Shown here piece by piece: positions 25,479-35,380 of a DNA stretch of 64,000 nt. Both the position numbers and the translations under genes were made by a program. The notes under the pieces were generated by a model. It saw only the letters and a list, made by a program, of their open reading frames with translations. It made no database searches and was not told the origin of the DNA. The stretch is from Leptotrichia shahii (lineage in GTDB: Bacteria > Fusobacteriota > Fusobacteriia > Fusobacteriales > Leptotrichiaceae), in NCBI RefSeq assembly GCF_008327825.1, contig NZ_AP019827.1, positions 186,001 through 250,000 on the forward strand, written 5' to 3'. The first letter of the stretch is position 1. Every line of letters starts with the position of its first letter.

Positions 25479-28352
25479 ATGGAAATTAACTACAAAAATA
25501 TTGGATCTGATTTAAAAGTTATATTGTTTGAGGAATTTAGGAAAAATGAAGATGTGCTTTTTGTATTTGAAAATTCGGCTTCGTTTTTTGAGATTAAAAG
25601 GGAGTTTTTACGAGATGAGGAGATACAGCAGGAATTAGGCATTTTTCAGAATTTCAAGATGATGAATAGCTATGATTTTTATGAAAATCTGTTTGTTACT
25701 GATAAAATTGTTGTGAAAGAGGAAAAGCAAGTTGTCCTGTTTTACAATTCGTTGGATGAAAAGTTGAAAAAGAGATTGGAAGTGTCGAGTTATTATGATA
25801 TTATCGACATTGCCTATAATTATTACAATTTGTTTGCGGAATTACAGGAACATAAGATTAATTTGGAAAAGGTTGAATTGGAAAAATGGCAGGAAGAATT
25901 GTTTGAGACGCTGAAAATGGTTGATAAAAAGGTGAAGGAAACTTGTCAGCTGAAGGGTCTGATTTTGCCATATATGCTTAGAAATGTGAAAAATATTTCG
26001 GATAATTTTTTGAAAAGATATAAAAAGATTTATTTTGTGAATAAAGTCAGATTTTCTCCGTTTGAAAAGGAACTTGTGGAAAAATTTGAGGAAAAAGGGA
26101 TAATTGTGGAAAATATTTTACAATTGTTGGAAAATGATTTTGATGAAAAAGAATTGAAAATATCTGAAGACTTTTCATTACCAGCGAAGGAAGTTTTTAA
26201 TGAAAAGAATATAAATATTGAAATTCATGAATTTGGCAGTAAATTTGGAGAATTGCTGGGGCTGGTTAGAAAATTGGAGAAAGTTGAGAAAGAGAATAAA
26301 AAGTCAAGCAGCAAAAATGAGATTCTAAAACAAAATTATCGGATTTTTGAAGCACAAGAAAATACAGAAGAGATGAAAAGTGATTATCAGCTTTTGAGAC
26401 AGAAAAAGATTTCTTCAAATTTGGAAATAACAATGAAGGATACGAAAATATACCGAATCTTGAATTTGATTTATAATTTGCTAGATAATATGAAGGAAAT
26501 TGAGAAAAAAGGCAAGGAAAAATTATTTTTATTTCGAGTGAAAGATTTTTATGATGCCTATAAGTCGAATGATTTGTTGAAGATTTTTGACTTGGAAGAG
26601 AGTTATTATGTTTTTCAGGATTTGGTTTCAAAAGATTATAAGTATATTTCAAAAGAGGAATTGGAGCGAATAAATCAAGAAGTTTTGGAAAAATTGGAAA
26701 AAGGAAACCAAAAGGAAAAATTTAAGGAAGTTTATAAACAAAGGATGATAGCTGTTGGTAAAATTATTAAATTTGTTGAAAAGCTGGAAGAGATCTATAA
26801 GTATAGGACATTGAAGGAATATAGCGATTATTTGGAAAAAATTTATTTGGATAATGAGGAGAAAGTGAAACAGGACAAGAATGTAAAAGACAAGTATTTT
26901 GAGGCTTTGTCAGAAATGGTTGTGCTGGAAGATTTTAGCTTTGACAATTTGTGGGATAAATTTTTTGATGAAAATGTTTCATCTAATTTATTGAAATTGT
27001 TTTTGAAATATTTGGATAAAAAATCAATTGGATTGAACTTGGAAGACAGTATTGAAGATGAATCTGAAGATACTTTTTCAATAAATTCCTTTGCAAATAT
27101 TTCTGAAAATGCGAAGGAAAATATAATTATTTTAAATTTACAGGATTCATTTCCAAAAGTGAAAATTCATAACTTTTTGTTTTCAAAAGTTCAGCGTGCG
27201 AAAATGGGTCTTCCTACAAGTGACGATAAAAAATTGATTGGAATATTTAAAATTTATCAAAATATTCTTGCAGCGAAAAATGTGTATTTGGCGTATGTTA
27301 AGGATTTGGAAAGCAATGTTGATTCGGCGAGTGTTATTGAGGAATTGAAGTTGAAGTATGGAATTGGAGTTATAAAAGGTGAGATAAGTGAAGCAGAAGA
27401 ACTTTTTTTTGCAAAGAAATATTTTTTGAAGGACAGAACAGAGAAATGGGTGCAAAAGGAAATTGGAGAGTTTATTCCATCGAAATTGGAGAAAAATTTT
27501 GAAAAAATAAAAAATGAAAAATTGAGTTTGGGATATTATTCATTTGAGAAAATGAGAGATTTTGAGTATGGATATTATTTGGAAAAAGCGATAGGTGAGC
27601 AGGAAGCTGAAGAAATTGAAGATGAAATAAATGTTAAGATTTTTGGAACGATAATTCATGCTTTTTATGAGAATGTTGTTATGGAGAATAAGGCAGCTTT
27701 GGAAAATAAAATTTTTAAGATTGATCGGGATCAGTTATCAGAAATTTTGAAAAGAGTTCTGAATTCATTTGATTACAAGGTTCCTAAGGAATATTTAGAA
27801 TTTTATAGAAAAGTTTCGTTTGAAGAAATTTTAAATTCGGCAGAGAAATATTTCATGGAATTTACTGAAAAATTGAAAGAGGAAGAGGATATCGAAATTC
27901 ATTTTGAGGAAAGAATAAAGCTCTCTTCAGAAAAAGAATTGTTTGAAAATGTGTTTGTTAATGGAGTTACGGATTTACATATAAAAACTAGTGATAAGGA
28001 TTATTTATTTGATTATAAATCTGGGAAATTGAAAGACAGTAAAAAAGGTTATAAAAATTATAAGGTTGACAAGGCATTGGAACAGTTGGATTATTATTCG
28101 TTAATGCTGGAAAATGATGGAGAGAAAAAAATTGAGAAAATAGTTGTTGATACTTGGGAAGGGAAATTGGTGTCAGATGAAAGAAATGAAGATAAGATAT
28201 TAACTAAAAAAACTGTTGAAGAAATTATTACAAGATATCAAACTGAAAAATATTATGATTTAGGGAATTTTAAAGATCCAAAAAATTATTTTTACAAAGA
28301 GTATAAAAATATTTGCAGAGGGGAGGATGAAGTAGGTGATGAGGAAGAATAA
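25479..28352 (+). CDS. AddB-like PD-(D/E)XK nuclease subunit
   Basis: 957 residues. The C-terminal quarter carries a RecB-family nuclease site: FGTIIHAFYENV (His, near residue 721), VNGVTDLHIK (Asp), DYLFDYKSGK (Asp-x-Lys, near 841) and QLDYYSLM. The N-terminal part resembles an inactive helicase fold and has no Walker A, as in AddB. It is shorter than typical AddB and lacks the four-cysteine iron-sulfur cluster; only one Cys remains near the C-terminus (KNICRGE). The next gene overlaps by 17 bp, giving an AddAB-type complex that resects double-strand breaks for recombination. Confidence 0.82.
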   Translation: MEINYKNIGSDLKVILFEEFRKNEDVLFVFENSASFFEIKREFLRDEEIQQELGIFQNFKMMNSYDFYENLFVTDKIVVKEEKQVVLFYNSLDEKLKKRLEVSSYYDIIDIAYNYYNLFAELQEHKINLEKVELEKWQEELFETLKMVDKKVKETCQLKGLILPYMLRNVKNISDNFLKRYKKIYFVNKVRFSPFEKELVEKFEEKGIIVENILQLLENDFDEKELKISEDFSLPAKEVFNEKNINIEIHEFGSKFGELLGLVRKLEKVEKENKKSSSKNEILKQNYRIFEAQENTEEMKSDYQLLRQKKISSNLEITMKDTKIYRILNLIYNLLDNMKEIEKKGKEKLFLFRVKDFYDAYKSNDLLKIFDLEESYYVFQDLVSKDYKYISKEELERINQEVLEKLEKGNQKEKFKEVYKQRMIAVGKIIKFVEKLEEIYKYRTLKEYSDYLEKIYLDNEEKVKQDKNVKDKYFEALSEMVVLEDFSFDNLWDKFFDENVSSNLLKLFLKYLDKKSIGLNLEDSIEDESEDTFSINSFANISENAKENIIILNLQDSFPKVKIHNFLFSKVQRAKMGLPTSDDKKLIGIFKIYQNILAAKNVYLAYVKDLESNVDSASVIEELKLKYGIGVIKGEISEAEELFFAKKYFLKDRTEKWVQKEIGEFIPSKLEKNFEKIKNEKLSLGYYSFEKMRDFEYGYYLEKAIGEQEAEEIEDEINVKIFGTIIHAFYENVVMENKAALENKIFKIDRDQLSEILKRVLNSFDYKVPKEYLEFYRKVSFEEILNSAEKYFMEFTEKLKEEEDIEIHFEERIKLSSEKELFENVFVNGVTDLHIKTSDKDYLFDYKSGKLKDSKKGYKNYKVDKALEQLDYYSLMLENDGEKKIEKIVVDTWEGKLVSDERNEDKILTKKTVEEIITRYQTEKYYDLGNFKDPKNYFYKEYKNICRGEDEVGDEEE

Positions 28353-31300
28353 TATAATTTTAAAGGCTAGTGCAGGAACAGGGAAAACATACAGATTGTC
28401 GCTAGAATTTATAGCTAACTTAATAAGAGGTGTTAATTATAAAAATATAGTTGTAATGACGTTTACAAAAAAGGCGACTGCTGAAATTAAAGAGAGAATT
28501 TATGATTTTTTGCATCAAATTGCTTTTAATGAAGGAAATGGGGCAGAATTAGAAAAAAACTTAAAAGAAATTTATAAATTTGATAATTTGAATAAAAAGG
28601 AATTGCAAAATATTTATTTTGAGATGATAAAAAATAAAGAGGATATTCGGATTTCCACGATAGATGGTTTTACGAATCAAATTTTTAAAAATGCGATTGC
28701 ACCGTATTTTAATACTTATAATTATGAAATTTTAGATAAGGAAACTGATGAATTTTATTCAAAAATCTTGATTAAAATTATTGAAAATAAGGAAATTTTT
28801 AAAGATTTTGAATTTATTATTGATGAAAAAAAAGAGAAGAAAAATATTAAAAAATATATGGAAATTATTGAAGAGATATTGGGGATGCAGTCTAATTTTG
28901 TTTTGGCTAAAGATTTTGAGATGCTGGAAAATGAAGAGAAAGTATCGTATAATTTTTTAAATAATCTAGATGATATTGTGGATACATTAAAAAAAGCACA
29001 TGATAAAAAGAAAAGTAAAAGCATATACAGAAAAAAGTATGAAAATTTCTTTTGTGAATATATAAAAATTTTAGAAAATCAAAAGTTAAATGAAAATGAA
29101 AAATTAAAAGAAAAAATAAAATTAGTTGAACAAAATGATGCTCTTTTAGTGATGGTTGAAGATAAAGAACCATATTGGATAAATGCTGTTGTAGGTGATA
29201 CTAAAAAAATAGATATGTCGGCTGAAAGGGAAAGTGCTGAAAAAAGTAAGGATCAATTAAAAGAGAGATTGTCTAAATATATCTATTTAACAAAAATTTT
29301 GCCATTAGACAAAAAATTAAAGAATATAGCCCAAATAATATTTAATATCGCTAAAAAAATAAAAATTTCTTCCAAAAGATTTACTTATAATGATATTCTA
29401 GTGTATACGTATGAATTTATTTTCAATAAAGATTTAAAATTTGTAAAAGATGATAAGGTAACGGAAGAATTTCTTGAATTAATTGGTGGAAAAATAGATA
29501 CGATTATGATTGATGAGTTTCAAGATACGAGTGTTTTACAATGGAAAATTTTGAAATTGCTGATGAATACTTCGGAAAATATTATTTGCGTTGGTGATGA
29601 GAAACAGAGTATTTATAGCTGGCGTGGCGGTGAGAAGGAGTTATTTGAGAAATTGGAGACGATAAACGAAGGAAATGTTCAGAATTTGAATAAATCGTAT
29701 AGAAGTTATAAGGCTATTATTGAAAATGTTAATAAAATCTTTAATGGTTATGATGCAAAATGGAATTATGCTGACTCAAATTACAGAGATGACAAAGAGT
29801 ACCAGAAGGGATATTTTGGATATTTTATTCAAGATACAAAAGAAGAAGCACCAAAAATTTATACGAAAATTATTGAAATGATAGAAAATGGTCAAATAAA
29901 AAATTTAGGAAAAAGTGCAATCATTTGTCGTACGAACACACACCTGAAAGAAATTGCGGATGTGCTGAATGAGGCAAAAATTCCGTATACGCTTGAAAGC
30001 AAAACAACAATTTTAGAGTATAAGCCAATTGTTCCGATGTATCAGCTAATTAAATTTTATGCATTTGATAATTTCAAATACCTGTTGGAATTTATGAGAA
30101 GTGATTTGATAGGTGGATTGAATAGCCATGTAAAATATTTGCTTGAAAATAAAAATGAGATTATTAAGTATATTAATGGAAATAGCTTTGAGAAGGTTAA
30201 TAAAAATTCAAAAATAATTAGTTTTAAAGAGTTTATTGATATGCAGGAAGATGAAAATACAAAAGAAGAACTTTTGAAATATAAAAGAATTAATATTCTA
30301 GAAAGAAATGGCTTGATTTTTGAGATAATTCTTGAAAAAGTTAAGGAATTGAGAGCATTGTCGATTGACTTGAATAATAAATATGAAAAGGAAAATTTTT
30401 CGAGAAAACTTGTTGAGAACTTTGAGATAACAAAATTTTATTCGACAAATAGTGATTTGAAGAATATTTTCATATTTTTTAACATTTTGAAGAAATACAG
30501 TAATTTGTATGAATTCATTACGTTTATTGAGGAAAGAAAGGACAATTTTAGACAGGTCAGCAGCAAGGATATTAATGCAATAAACTTGATGACGATTCAT
30601 GCTTCAAAGGGATTGGAATTTGATACGGTATTTTATTATAAGCGTAAATCAAATAAGGGAAATAACGATAAAGAAAATTTAAAAAGCTATTTAGATTTTG
30701 ATGAAAAATTTTCTGATGTGAAAAAATTTATATTATTGTTTTCAGGTTATGATAAGAAAATGATTAAAAATGATTTGAGTAAAATTATAGATAAAAATGC
30801 TCAAAAGGAAGAAATGGAAGAAATTAATAACGATTATGTCGCATTGACTCGTGCCAAGAAAAATTTGATATTGTTATTTGATGCTGAAATTACTGACAAA
30901 AATGGATATACAGATACTCTAGCAAAGAGAATGGTTGATGTCTACAGAGATGAAAATAGATACAAAATAGGTGAAATCGTAGAATCAGAAATTCCTGAAG
31001 AAACAACAGATACTTCAGATGTAAAAATTAGCAATAGTTTATTCAAAACATATTTTGACGATGATAAGTTTATTGTAAAAACATCGGTAAACACGTTGGA
31101 AAATGAGTTTAAGCGTAAAAAAGGTCTTGCAATGCACTATTATTTCGAGCATATTCTGAATGATTTAGAAAATGAGAAAAAGATAGCAAAATCTGCACTT
31201 TTGAGCCGATATGGGAATATGCTGGGGAAAAAAATTGTGGAAGAACTGATTGTCAGAATGGATAAATTTATTGAAAAGAATAGTGGTATTTATGATGAGA

Positions 31301-31533
31301 AATACAAAGTTTATACAGAATTTGAAATCTATGATTCTGATGGAAAGAAGCGTATTATTGATAGAATTAATATTGATGAGAATAACAGGAAAATTTATAT
31401 TTATGATTACAAGACTGGATTTGAGCCTGAAACGAAAAAAGAATATCAGGAGCAAATTGAGGAATATAAGAATATTTTAAGGGGAAAAGTTTCAGAGGAT
31501 TATGAAATTGATGTAAAATTATTGGAAGTTTAA
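28336..31533 (+). CDS. addA: AddA-like UvrD-family helicase-nuclease
   Basis: 1065 residues if GTG 28336 is used (9 bp after GGGAGG); ATG 28339 is the alternative. Superfamily 1A helicase motifs in order: ILKASAGTGKTYR (Walker A), MTFTKKATAEIKERI, TIDGFTN, MIDEFQDTSVLQ (Walker B, near 391), GDEKQSIYSWRGG, NKSYRS, MTIHASKGLEFDTV (near 751) and YVALTRAKKNL. The C-terminal nuclease domain has GLAMHYYFEHIL, IIDRINID, IYDYKTG (near 1021) and QIEEY. It overlaps the AddB-like gene, and the two should form one helicase-nuclease for break repair and foreign DNA degradation. Confidence 0.9.
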   Translation: MMRKNNIILKASAGTGKTYRLSLEFIANLIRGVNYKNIVVMTFTKKATAEIKERIYDFLHQIAFNEGNGAELEKNLKEIYKFDNLNKKELQNIYFEMIKNKEDIRISTIDGFTNQIFKNAIAPYFNTYNYEILDKETDEFYSKILIKIIENKEIFKDFEFIIDEKKEKKNIKKYMEIIEEILGMQSNFVLAKDFEMLENEEKVSYNFLNNLDDIVDTLKKAHDKKKSKSIYRKKYENFFCEYIKILENQKLNENEKLKEKIKLVEQNDALLVMVEDKEPYWINAVVGDTKKIDMSAERESAEKSKDQLKERLSKYIYLTKILPLDKKLKNIAQIIFNIAKKIKISSKRFTYNDILVYTYEFIFNKDLKFVKDDKVTEEFLELIGGKIDTIMIDEFQDTSVLQWKILKLLMNTSENIICVGDEKQSIYSWRGGEKELFEKLETINEGNVQNLNKSYRSYKAIIENVNKIFNGYDAKWNYADSNYRDDKEYQKGYFGYFIQDTKEEAPKIYTKIIEMIENGQIKNLGKSAIICRTNTHLKEIADVLNEAKIPYTLESKTTILEYKPIVPMYQLIKFYAFDNFKYLLEFMRSDLIGGLNSHVKYLLENKNEIIKYINGNSFEKVNKNSKIISFKEFIDMQEDENTKEELLKYKRINILERNGLIFEIILEKVKELRALSIDLNNKYEKENFSRKLVENFEITKFYSTNSDLKNIFIFFNILKKYSNLYEFITFIEERKDNFRQVSSKDINAINLMTIHASKGLEFDTVFYYKRKSNKGNNDKENLKSYLDFDEKFSDVKKFILLFSGYDKKMIKNDLSKIIDKNAQKEEMEEINNDYVALTRAKKNLILLFDAEITDKNGYTDTLAKRMVDVYRDENRYKIGEIVESEIPEETTDTSDVKISNSLFKTYFDDDKFIVKTSVNTLENEFKRKKGLAMHYYFEHILNDLENEKKIAKSALLSRYGNMLGKKIVEELIVRMDKFIEKNSGIYDEKYKVYTEFEIYDSDGKKRIIDRINIDENNRKIYIYDYKTGFEPETKKEYQEQIEEYKNILRGKVSEDYEIDVKLLEV

Positions 31534-31536
31534 AAA

Positions 31537-31639
31537 TATACTTGAACCCATTCAAAATTAAACTGTCAAAAATTATATAAACTTAGGATTTGAGTAAAAT
31601 AGTCATAGCTTTTGAAATTCAGTTTTAATTCTTACTATA
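31537..31639. mobile_element. B-family palindromic element directly after addA
   Basis: About 103 bp, from TATACTTGAACCCATT to TTCTTACTATA. It is the reverse-strand form of the copies at 39341-39431 and 43514-43621. It begins 3 bp after the addA stop codon. A degenerate core (CAAAGAACGAGAACTCTTG) follows at about 31663-31681 with the TTTAGAATAT flank also seen at 53070. Confidence 0.65.
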
Positions 31640-31731
31640 AATTATAAAAGTATTTGATTTAACAAAGAACGAGAACTCTTGCTTTAGAATATCTATTATT
31701 TTAAGTTTTTTTCAAAAAATGGCTTTTTCTA

Positions 31732-31760
31732 TTTCAAAAATAAGATTAATAGGTTATAAT
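31732..31760 (+). promoter_or_regulatory. Likely sigma-70 promoter for ppaC
   Basis: TTTCAA (31732-31737), 17 bp, TATAAT (31755-31760), 35 bp before the ppaC ATG. The -10 is perfect, the -35 moderate. Confidence 0.5.
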
Positions 31761-31794
31761 AATATAAAATGATTAAAATTTAGGAGGAAAAAAT

Positions 31795-32715
31795 ATGTCA
31801 ATATTAGTTTTTGGACACAAAAATCCAGATACAGATACAATTTGTTCGGCAATTGCTTATGCAGAACTAAAAAATAAATTGGGAAAAGATGTAAAGGCTG
31901 TAAGACTTGGAGAAATCAATGAAGAAACTAAATATGCCTTGAACTATTTTAAAGTTGAAAAGCCTGAATTGGTGGAAAATGTGGCTGGAAGGGAAATTAT
32001 TTTAGTAGACCATAATGAAAGAACCCAGACTGCTGATGGATTTGAAGAAGCAAAAGTTCTGGAATTGATTGATCATCACAGAATTTCAAACTTTAATGTG
32101 GATGAACCATTGTATGCAAGAGTAGAGCCTGTTGGGTGTACTGCAACTATTATTTTAAAATTATTTAAGGAAAATGGTCTTACACCAAGTAAAGAAACTG
32201 CTGGACTTATGTTAAGTGCCATTATTTCAGATACATTATTGTTCAAATCTCCAACTTGTACACAATGTGATGCGAAGGCTGGAAAGGAATTAGCTGAAAT
32301 TGCTGGAGTAGATTTAAAGGAATATGGACTTGAAATGTTAAAAGCTGGAACTGCACTTGGAGATAAATCTGAAGCGGAACTTCTTAATATGGATATGAAA
32401 ATCTTTGAGATTGACGGTACAAAAATTGGTGTGGCACAAGTTAATACTGTAAATGAAGCAGAAGTTTTGGAAAGAAAAGAAAAATTATTAGCTGAAATTG
32501 ATAACATTATTGCAAAAGAAGGGCTAAAGTTCTTTATGCTTGCAATTACAAATATTTTGACAAATGATTCTGCTGCTTTAATTTCTGGTGATGGAAATGA
32601 TGTTGTTGAAAAGGCATTTGGAGAAAAAGTTGACAGTAATTTAGTAACTTTAAAAGGTGTAGTTTCAAGAAAGAAACAAATTATTCCGCCATTGACAAAA
32701 GTGATTCAAGGATAA
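31795..32715 (+). CDS. ppaC: Manganese-dependent inorganic pyrophosphatase (family II)
   Basis: 306 residues, DHH superfamily. It hydrolyses pyrophosphate to two phosphates in the cytoplasm. Metal ligands: FGHKNPDTDTICSAI (His and two Asp), VDHNERTQ, LIDHHRISN; the substrate-binding end has SRKKQIIPPLTK. No CBS or DRTGG insert is present, so it is the simple unregulated form. AGGAGGAAAAAAT precedes ATG 31795. Confidence 0.97.
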   Translation: MSILVFGHKNPDTDTICSAIAYAELKNKLGKDVKAVRLGEINEETKYALNYFKVEKPELVENVAGREIILVDHNERTQTADGFEEAKVLELIDHHRISNFNVDEPLYARVEPVGCTATIILKLFKENGLTPSKETAGLMLSAIISDTLLFKSPTCTQCDAKAGKELAEIAGVDLKEYGLEMLKAGTALGDKSEAELLNMDMKIFEIDGTKIGVAQVNTVNEAEVLERKEKLLAEIDNIIAKEGLKFFMLAITNILTNDSAALISGDGNDVVEKAFGEKVDSNLVTLKGVVSRKKQIIPPLTKVIQG

Positions 32716-32747
32716 ATTTACAAAAATAAAAAATAAGGATTTTAAAA

Positions 32748-33101
32748 ATGGCAATAATAAAATTTAAAAAAAGGGAAGAGCTAAAAATCTTGTTTGCGAT
32801 AAAACTTCCTATGATAATTTCTGAACTTTATAAAGAAGCTAGAAATAAAAGGGAAGCAAATGAAATAATAAGAAATTCCCTTAATATGAAAAAAAATAGA
32901 GTAATTAACACATTGGAGCTGGTTGACGGATTTGGAAACCAGTTTTCCGTCCTTGTAATTTATGATAATATTATGGAAGAAAAGGAGCTTCTAAAATATA
33001 ATCTAGATGTTGAAAAAATTGATTTTAGAATTTTAGAATTTGACTTTAATAACAAAATTGAAGTTGAAGATACGATAAAATATATAAAAAGGGCACATTA
33101 G
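32748..33101 (+). CDS. Hypothetical protein
   Basis: 117 residues, cytoplasmic (no signal or membrane segment). It has a helical N-terminus (REELKILFAIKLPMIISELY) and an alternating hydrophobic C-terminal half (VDGFGNQFSVLVIYDNIMEE) that could form a small beta sheet. No family recognised. It starts 32 bp after ppaC, preceded by TAAGGA, and is likely co-transcribed. Confidence 0.65.
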   Translation: MAIIKFKKREELKILFAIKLPMIISELYKEARNKREANEIIRNSLNMKKNRVINTLELVDGFGNQFSVLVIYDNIMEEKELLKYNLDVEKIDFRILEFDFNNKIEVEDTIKYIKRAH

Positions 33102-33127
33102 CTTTTTGGCAGTTATATAAATTTTAG

Positions 33128-33147
33128 CAAGAGTTCAAGACTCCTTG
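33128..33147. repeat. Isolated core-like palindrome
   Basis: CAAGAGTTCAAGACTCCTTG, a slightly imperfect form of the shared palindromic core, with TTATG following. It lies 27 bp after the hypothetical gene without recognisable element arms and may serve as its terminator. Confidence 0.5.
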
Positions 33148-33248
33148 TTATGAAGTAAATCTAAGATTAGTTTATAATTTTAATTACAAGTATAAAGTCG
33201 ATAATTAAAGCATTAGTGTAATTTAAAATAAAAAAGTGAGGGAAAATA

Positions 33249-33890
33249 ATGAAGAAAATAGCAATATTGGTTAGTGTGTTAATGATTATGATAGTCAACA
33301 CTGTAAATGCCAAAGGAAGTAGGAATCAGCAAAATAAAGAAAATAAAAAATTTGAAAAGATAATGAAGGATTTTCAGATGGAAGCTGTAATGAAAACCAC
33401 AAAAGGAGATATCGCATTTTTTCTATATCCTGAAGCAGCTCCTAAAAATGTTGCAAATTTTGTATTTTTGGCAAAAAATGATTTTTACAATGGACTGAAA
33501 TTTTTTAGAGTTGTTCCAAATGGGCTTGTTCAGGGAGGAGATTCTGCTGAAAATGGAACTGGAACAACAGGATACCTTATTCCAGATGAGAAAAAGAAAT
33601 GGCTAACTTTTGATGTGGAAGGAATCTTAGCGATGTCAAATTCAGGTCCAGATACCAACAGCAGTCAGTTTTTCATTACTATGCAAGCAATGAAAGAATT
33701 AAATGGAAAATATACAATTATTGGCGGAATAAAATCTCGTGAAGATTTAAATGTATTGAGAACTTTAAGAGAGGATGACAAAGTATTAAACATTGATATT
33801 AAAGGAAAGAAAATAGACAAGTTCTTAGATTATTTTCCTGATGAAGTCAGTGAATGGGAATCAAAATTAAAAAAAATGTCAAATCAATAA
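33249..33890 (+). CDS. Exported cyclophilin-type peptidyl-prolyl isomerase
   Basis: 213 residues. Signal peptide at about 1-21 (AILVSVLMIMIVNTVNAKG), then a cyclophilin domain: KTTKGDIAFFLYPEAAPKNV, FFRVVPNGLVQGGD, ILAMSNSGPDTNSSQFFIT and NGKYTIIGGI. The Arg of FFRVV and the QFFIT motif form the active site. It should assist folding of periplasmic or outer-membrane proteins. About 30 C-terminal residues extend past the core. GAGGG precedes ATG 33249. Confidence 0.92.
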   Translation: MKKIAILVSVLMIMIVNTVNAKGSRNQQNKENKKFEKIMKDFQMEAVMKTTKGDIAFFLYPEAAPKNVANFVFLAKNDFYNGLKFFRVVPNGLVQGGDSAENGTGTTGYLIPDEKKKWLTFDVEGILAMSNSGPDTNSSQFFITMQAMKELNGKYTIIGGIKSREDLNVLRTLREDDKVLNIDIKGKKIDKFLDYFPDEVSEWESKLKKMSNQ

Positions 33891-33972
33891 AAATATTTAA
33901 ATTTTTAATTTTAGCTGAAAATTCTTGATATATGAAAAAAAACGTGCTAAAATTCTAGAGTAAATTAAAATA

Positions 33973-34118
33973 ATGGGCAATTGTAAAAATGAAAGCAAAG
34001 CAGTATTTATAATTATAAGGGATTAAGACTTCTTGTCAAAGAATAGAGAAAAATAATAAATCTAAAAACTTAAAAATGCTGTGTTTATTAGAATTTTATA
34101 TTTTTACAAATAGTCAAA
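33973..34118. mobile_element. D-family palindromic element, copy 2
   Basis: About 146 bp, from GGGCAATTGTAAAAATGAAAGC to GCTGTGTTTATTAG...TTTTTACAAATAGTCA, collinear with the copy at 9421-9579. The core is eroded to AAGGGATTAAGACTTCTTG. Confidence 0.65.
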
Positions 34119-34142
34119 TTAAAATAACAAAAGGAGAACGAA

Positions 34143-35003
34143 ATGAACGCATTAAGGAACTTATTAAAAAGTGAAAAGTTAAGTTTACCTCAATATTTTG
34201 AAGAAGCATACAAACTTTTTAACGAAATGATCAGAAATGATAATAAAGATATGATAATCATTATGGTTTTATCATTAATTTCAGTACTGTTTAACAAAAT
34301 TCAATCAGTAGGCTTTATTGGAACTTTAGTATCATTTGCTACTTTAATTAGAATATGGATTTTTTATAGAAAAGTTGTTTTTAAAATTGAAGGGAAAAAA
34401 TACGAAGCAGGTGATACGGCTATAGTAAAATCATTTATATTGCTTGGAATCGCTATATTGGCAGGATTTTTGCTAGCTCTTCTTTTGCTTCCATATATAG
34501 GTGGAATAGTGGGAATGGCATTATATAGTAGAAGAGGTATTGGAGTTTTAGCGGCTATAATTATTCCAATTGTTATCCTAATAGCTGTTTTTATTGTTGT
34601 AACACTATTCATATTGTATTTTATACCTGCATATATGTCTAGAAGAGGAAGTATTGGTGAAACATTTAAATACAATCTTTTTCTTTGTCAAGGAAATAGA
34701 CTTAGAATGTTTTTACCTTTGGTCATTTTAGCTGTTATAGGACTTTTAATAGGGATTATATTGGGATTTTTAGGAACTATAGGAACTATTATAGGAGCAC
34801 TCATAAGTTCAGTTATTAATATATTCCAAGTAATAATTATTTCAATAATTTATTTGAATGTAGAATATAATACTGAAATTCCTTCAGAATTTTATTTTGC
34901 TAGAGAAAATTATAAAAATGAAGCAAATAAAGCGGCAGATGAAAGTAAAGGAATAGAATATATATCGTCATTAGAAGAAAAGAAAGATGATGAAAATAAT
35001 TAA
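34143..35003 (+). CDS. Polytopic membrane protein of unknown function
   Basis: 286 residues with about six hydrophobic segments (near 40-55, 60-75, 97-125, 137-165, 192-215 and 220-240) and an acidic, Lys/Glu-rich cytoplasmic tail (YISSLEEKKDDENN). A charged N-terminus (about 1-35) has no signal peptide. The layout resembles DUF4013/DUF975-type membrane proteins, but I cannot assign a family. GGAGAACG precedes ATG 34143. It has its own terminator at 35027. Confidence 0.7.
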   Translation: MNALRNLLKSEKLSLPQYFEEAYKLFNEMIRNDNKDMIIIMVLSLISVLFNKIQSVGFIGTLVSFATLIRIWIFYRKVVFKIEGKKYEAGDTAIVKSFILLGIAILAGFLLALLLLPYIGGIVGMALYSRRGIGVLAAIIIPIVILIAVFIVVTLFILYFIPAYMSRRGSIGETFKYNLFLCQGNRLRMFLPLVILAVIGLLIGIILGFLGTIGTIIGALISSVINIFQVIIISIIYLNVEYNTEIPSEFYFARENYKNEANKAADESKGIEYISSLEEKKDDENN

Positions 35004-35026
35004 TAAAAAAAATATTTAATTTTATG

Positions 35027-35072
35027 AAAAAACTGTTTTAGCTATGTAACAATGGCTCAAGGCAGTTTTTTT
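35027..35072 (+). terminator. Intrinsic terminator after membrane protein gene
   Basis: AAAAAACTG pairs with CAGTTTTTTT around a loop that contains a second small stem (AGCT/GGCT). T-rich tail. 24 bp past the stop codon. Confidence 0.75.
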
Positions 35073-35115
35073 CTTTAGTTGTTATTTTTATATTGTTTTC
35101 AAAGATGACAGAGTA

Positions 35116-35334
35116 ATACTAAACTCTAGTTAAAAATAGGAGTTATATTTTTATTATTTGCTAACAAGGATTCTTGACCCTTGCAAAAAGATTTTTAGTA
35201 AAACTGATTTAAAATTGAATTCAAAAGTTATGGCTATTTTACTCAAACCATAAGTTTATATGGTTTTTAATGGCTTAATTTTGAATGGGTTTGAGTATAT
35301 AACCAGTCCGCTGTTTAAATGGAAAATAGTATAA
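35116..35334. mobile_element. A-family element with a nested B-family element
   Basis: The outer A element (reverse orientation) starts ATACTAAACTCTAGTTAAAAATAGG, has a core-like CAAGGATTCTTGACCCTTG, breaks off at ...AAGATTTTTA, and resumes as TATAACCAGTCCGCTGTTTAAATGG, ending AATAGTATA. Between (about 35195-35299) lies a full B element, from GTAAAACTGATTTAAAATTG to GGGTTTGAGTATA. The join is consistent with insertion at a TA. This is the mirror case of 10835-11005, where an A-like unit sits in a B element. Confidence 0.75.
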
Positions 35335-35380
35335 ATTATTTAGAGATATAATTTTTACTTTGTCCTCAAAGACAAAAAAT

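Noticed and set aside
32076-32507. Reverse-strand open frame of 143 codons inside ppaC
   Set aside because: It overlaps conserved catalytic parts of the pyrophosphatase and has no ribosome-binding site.
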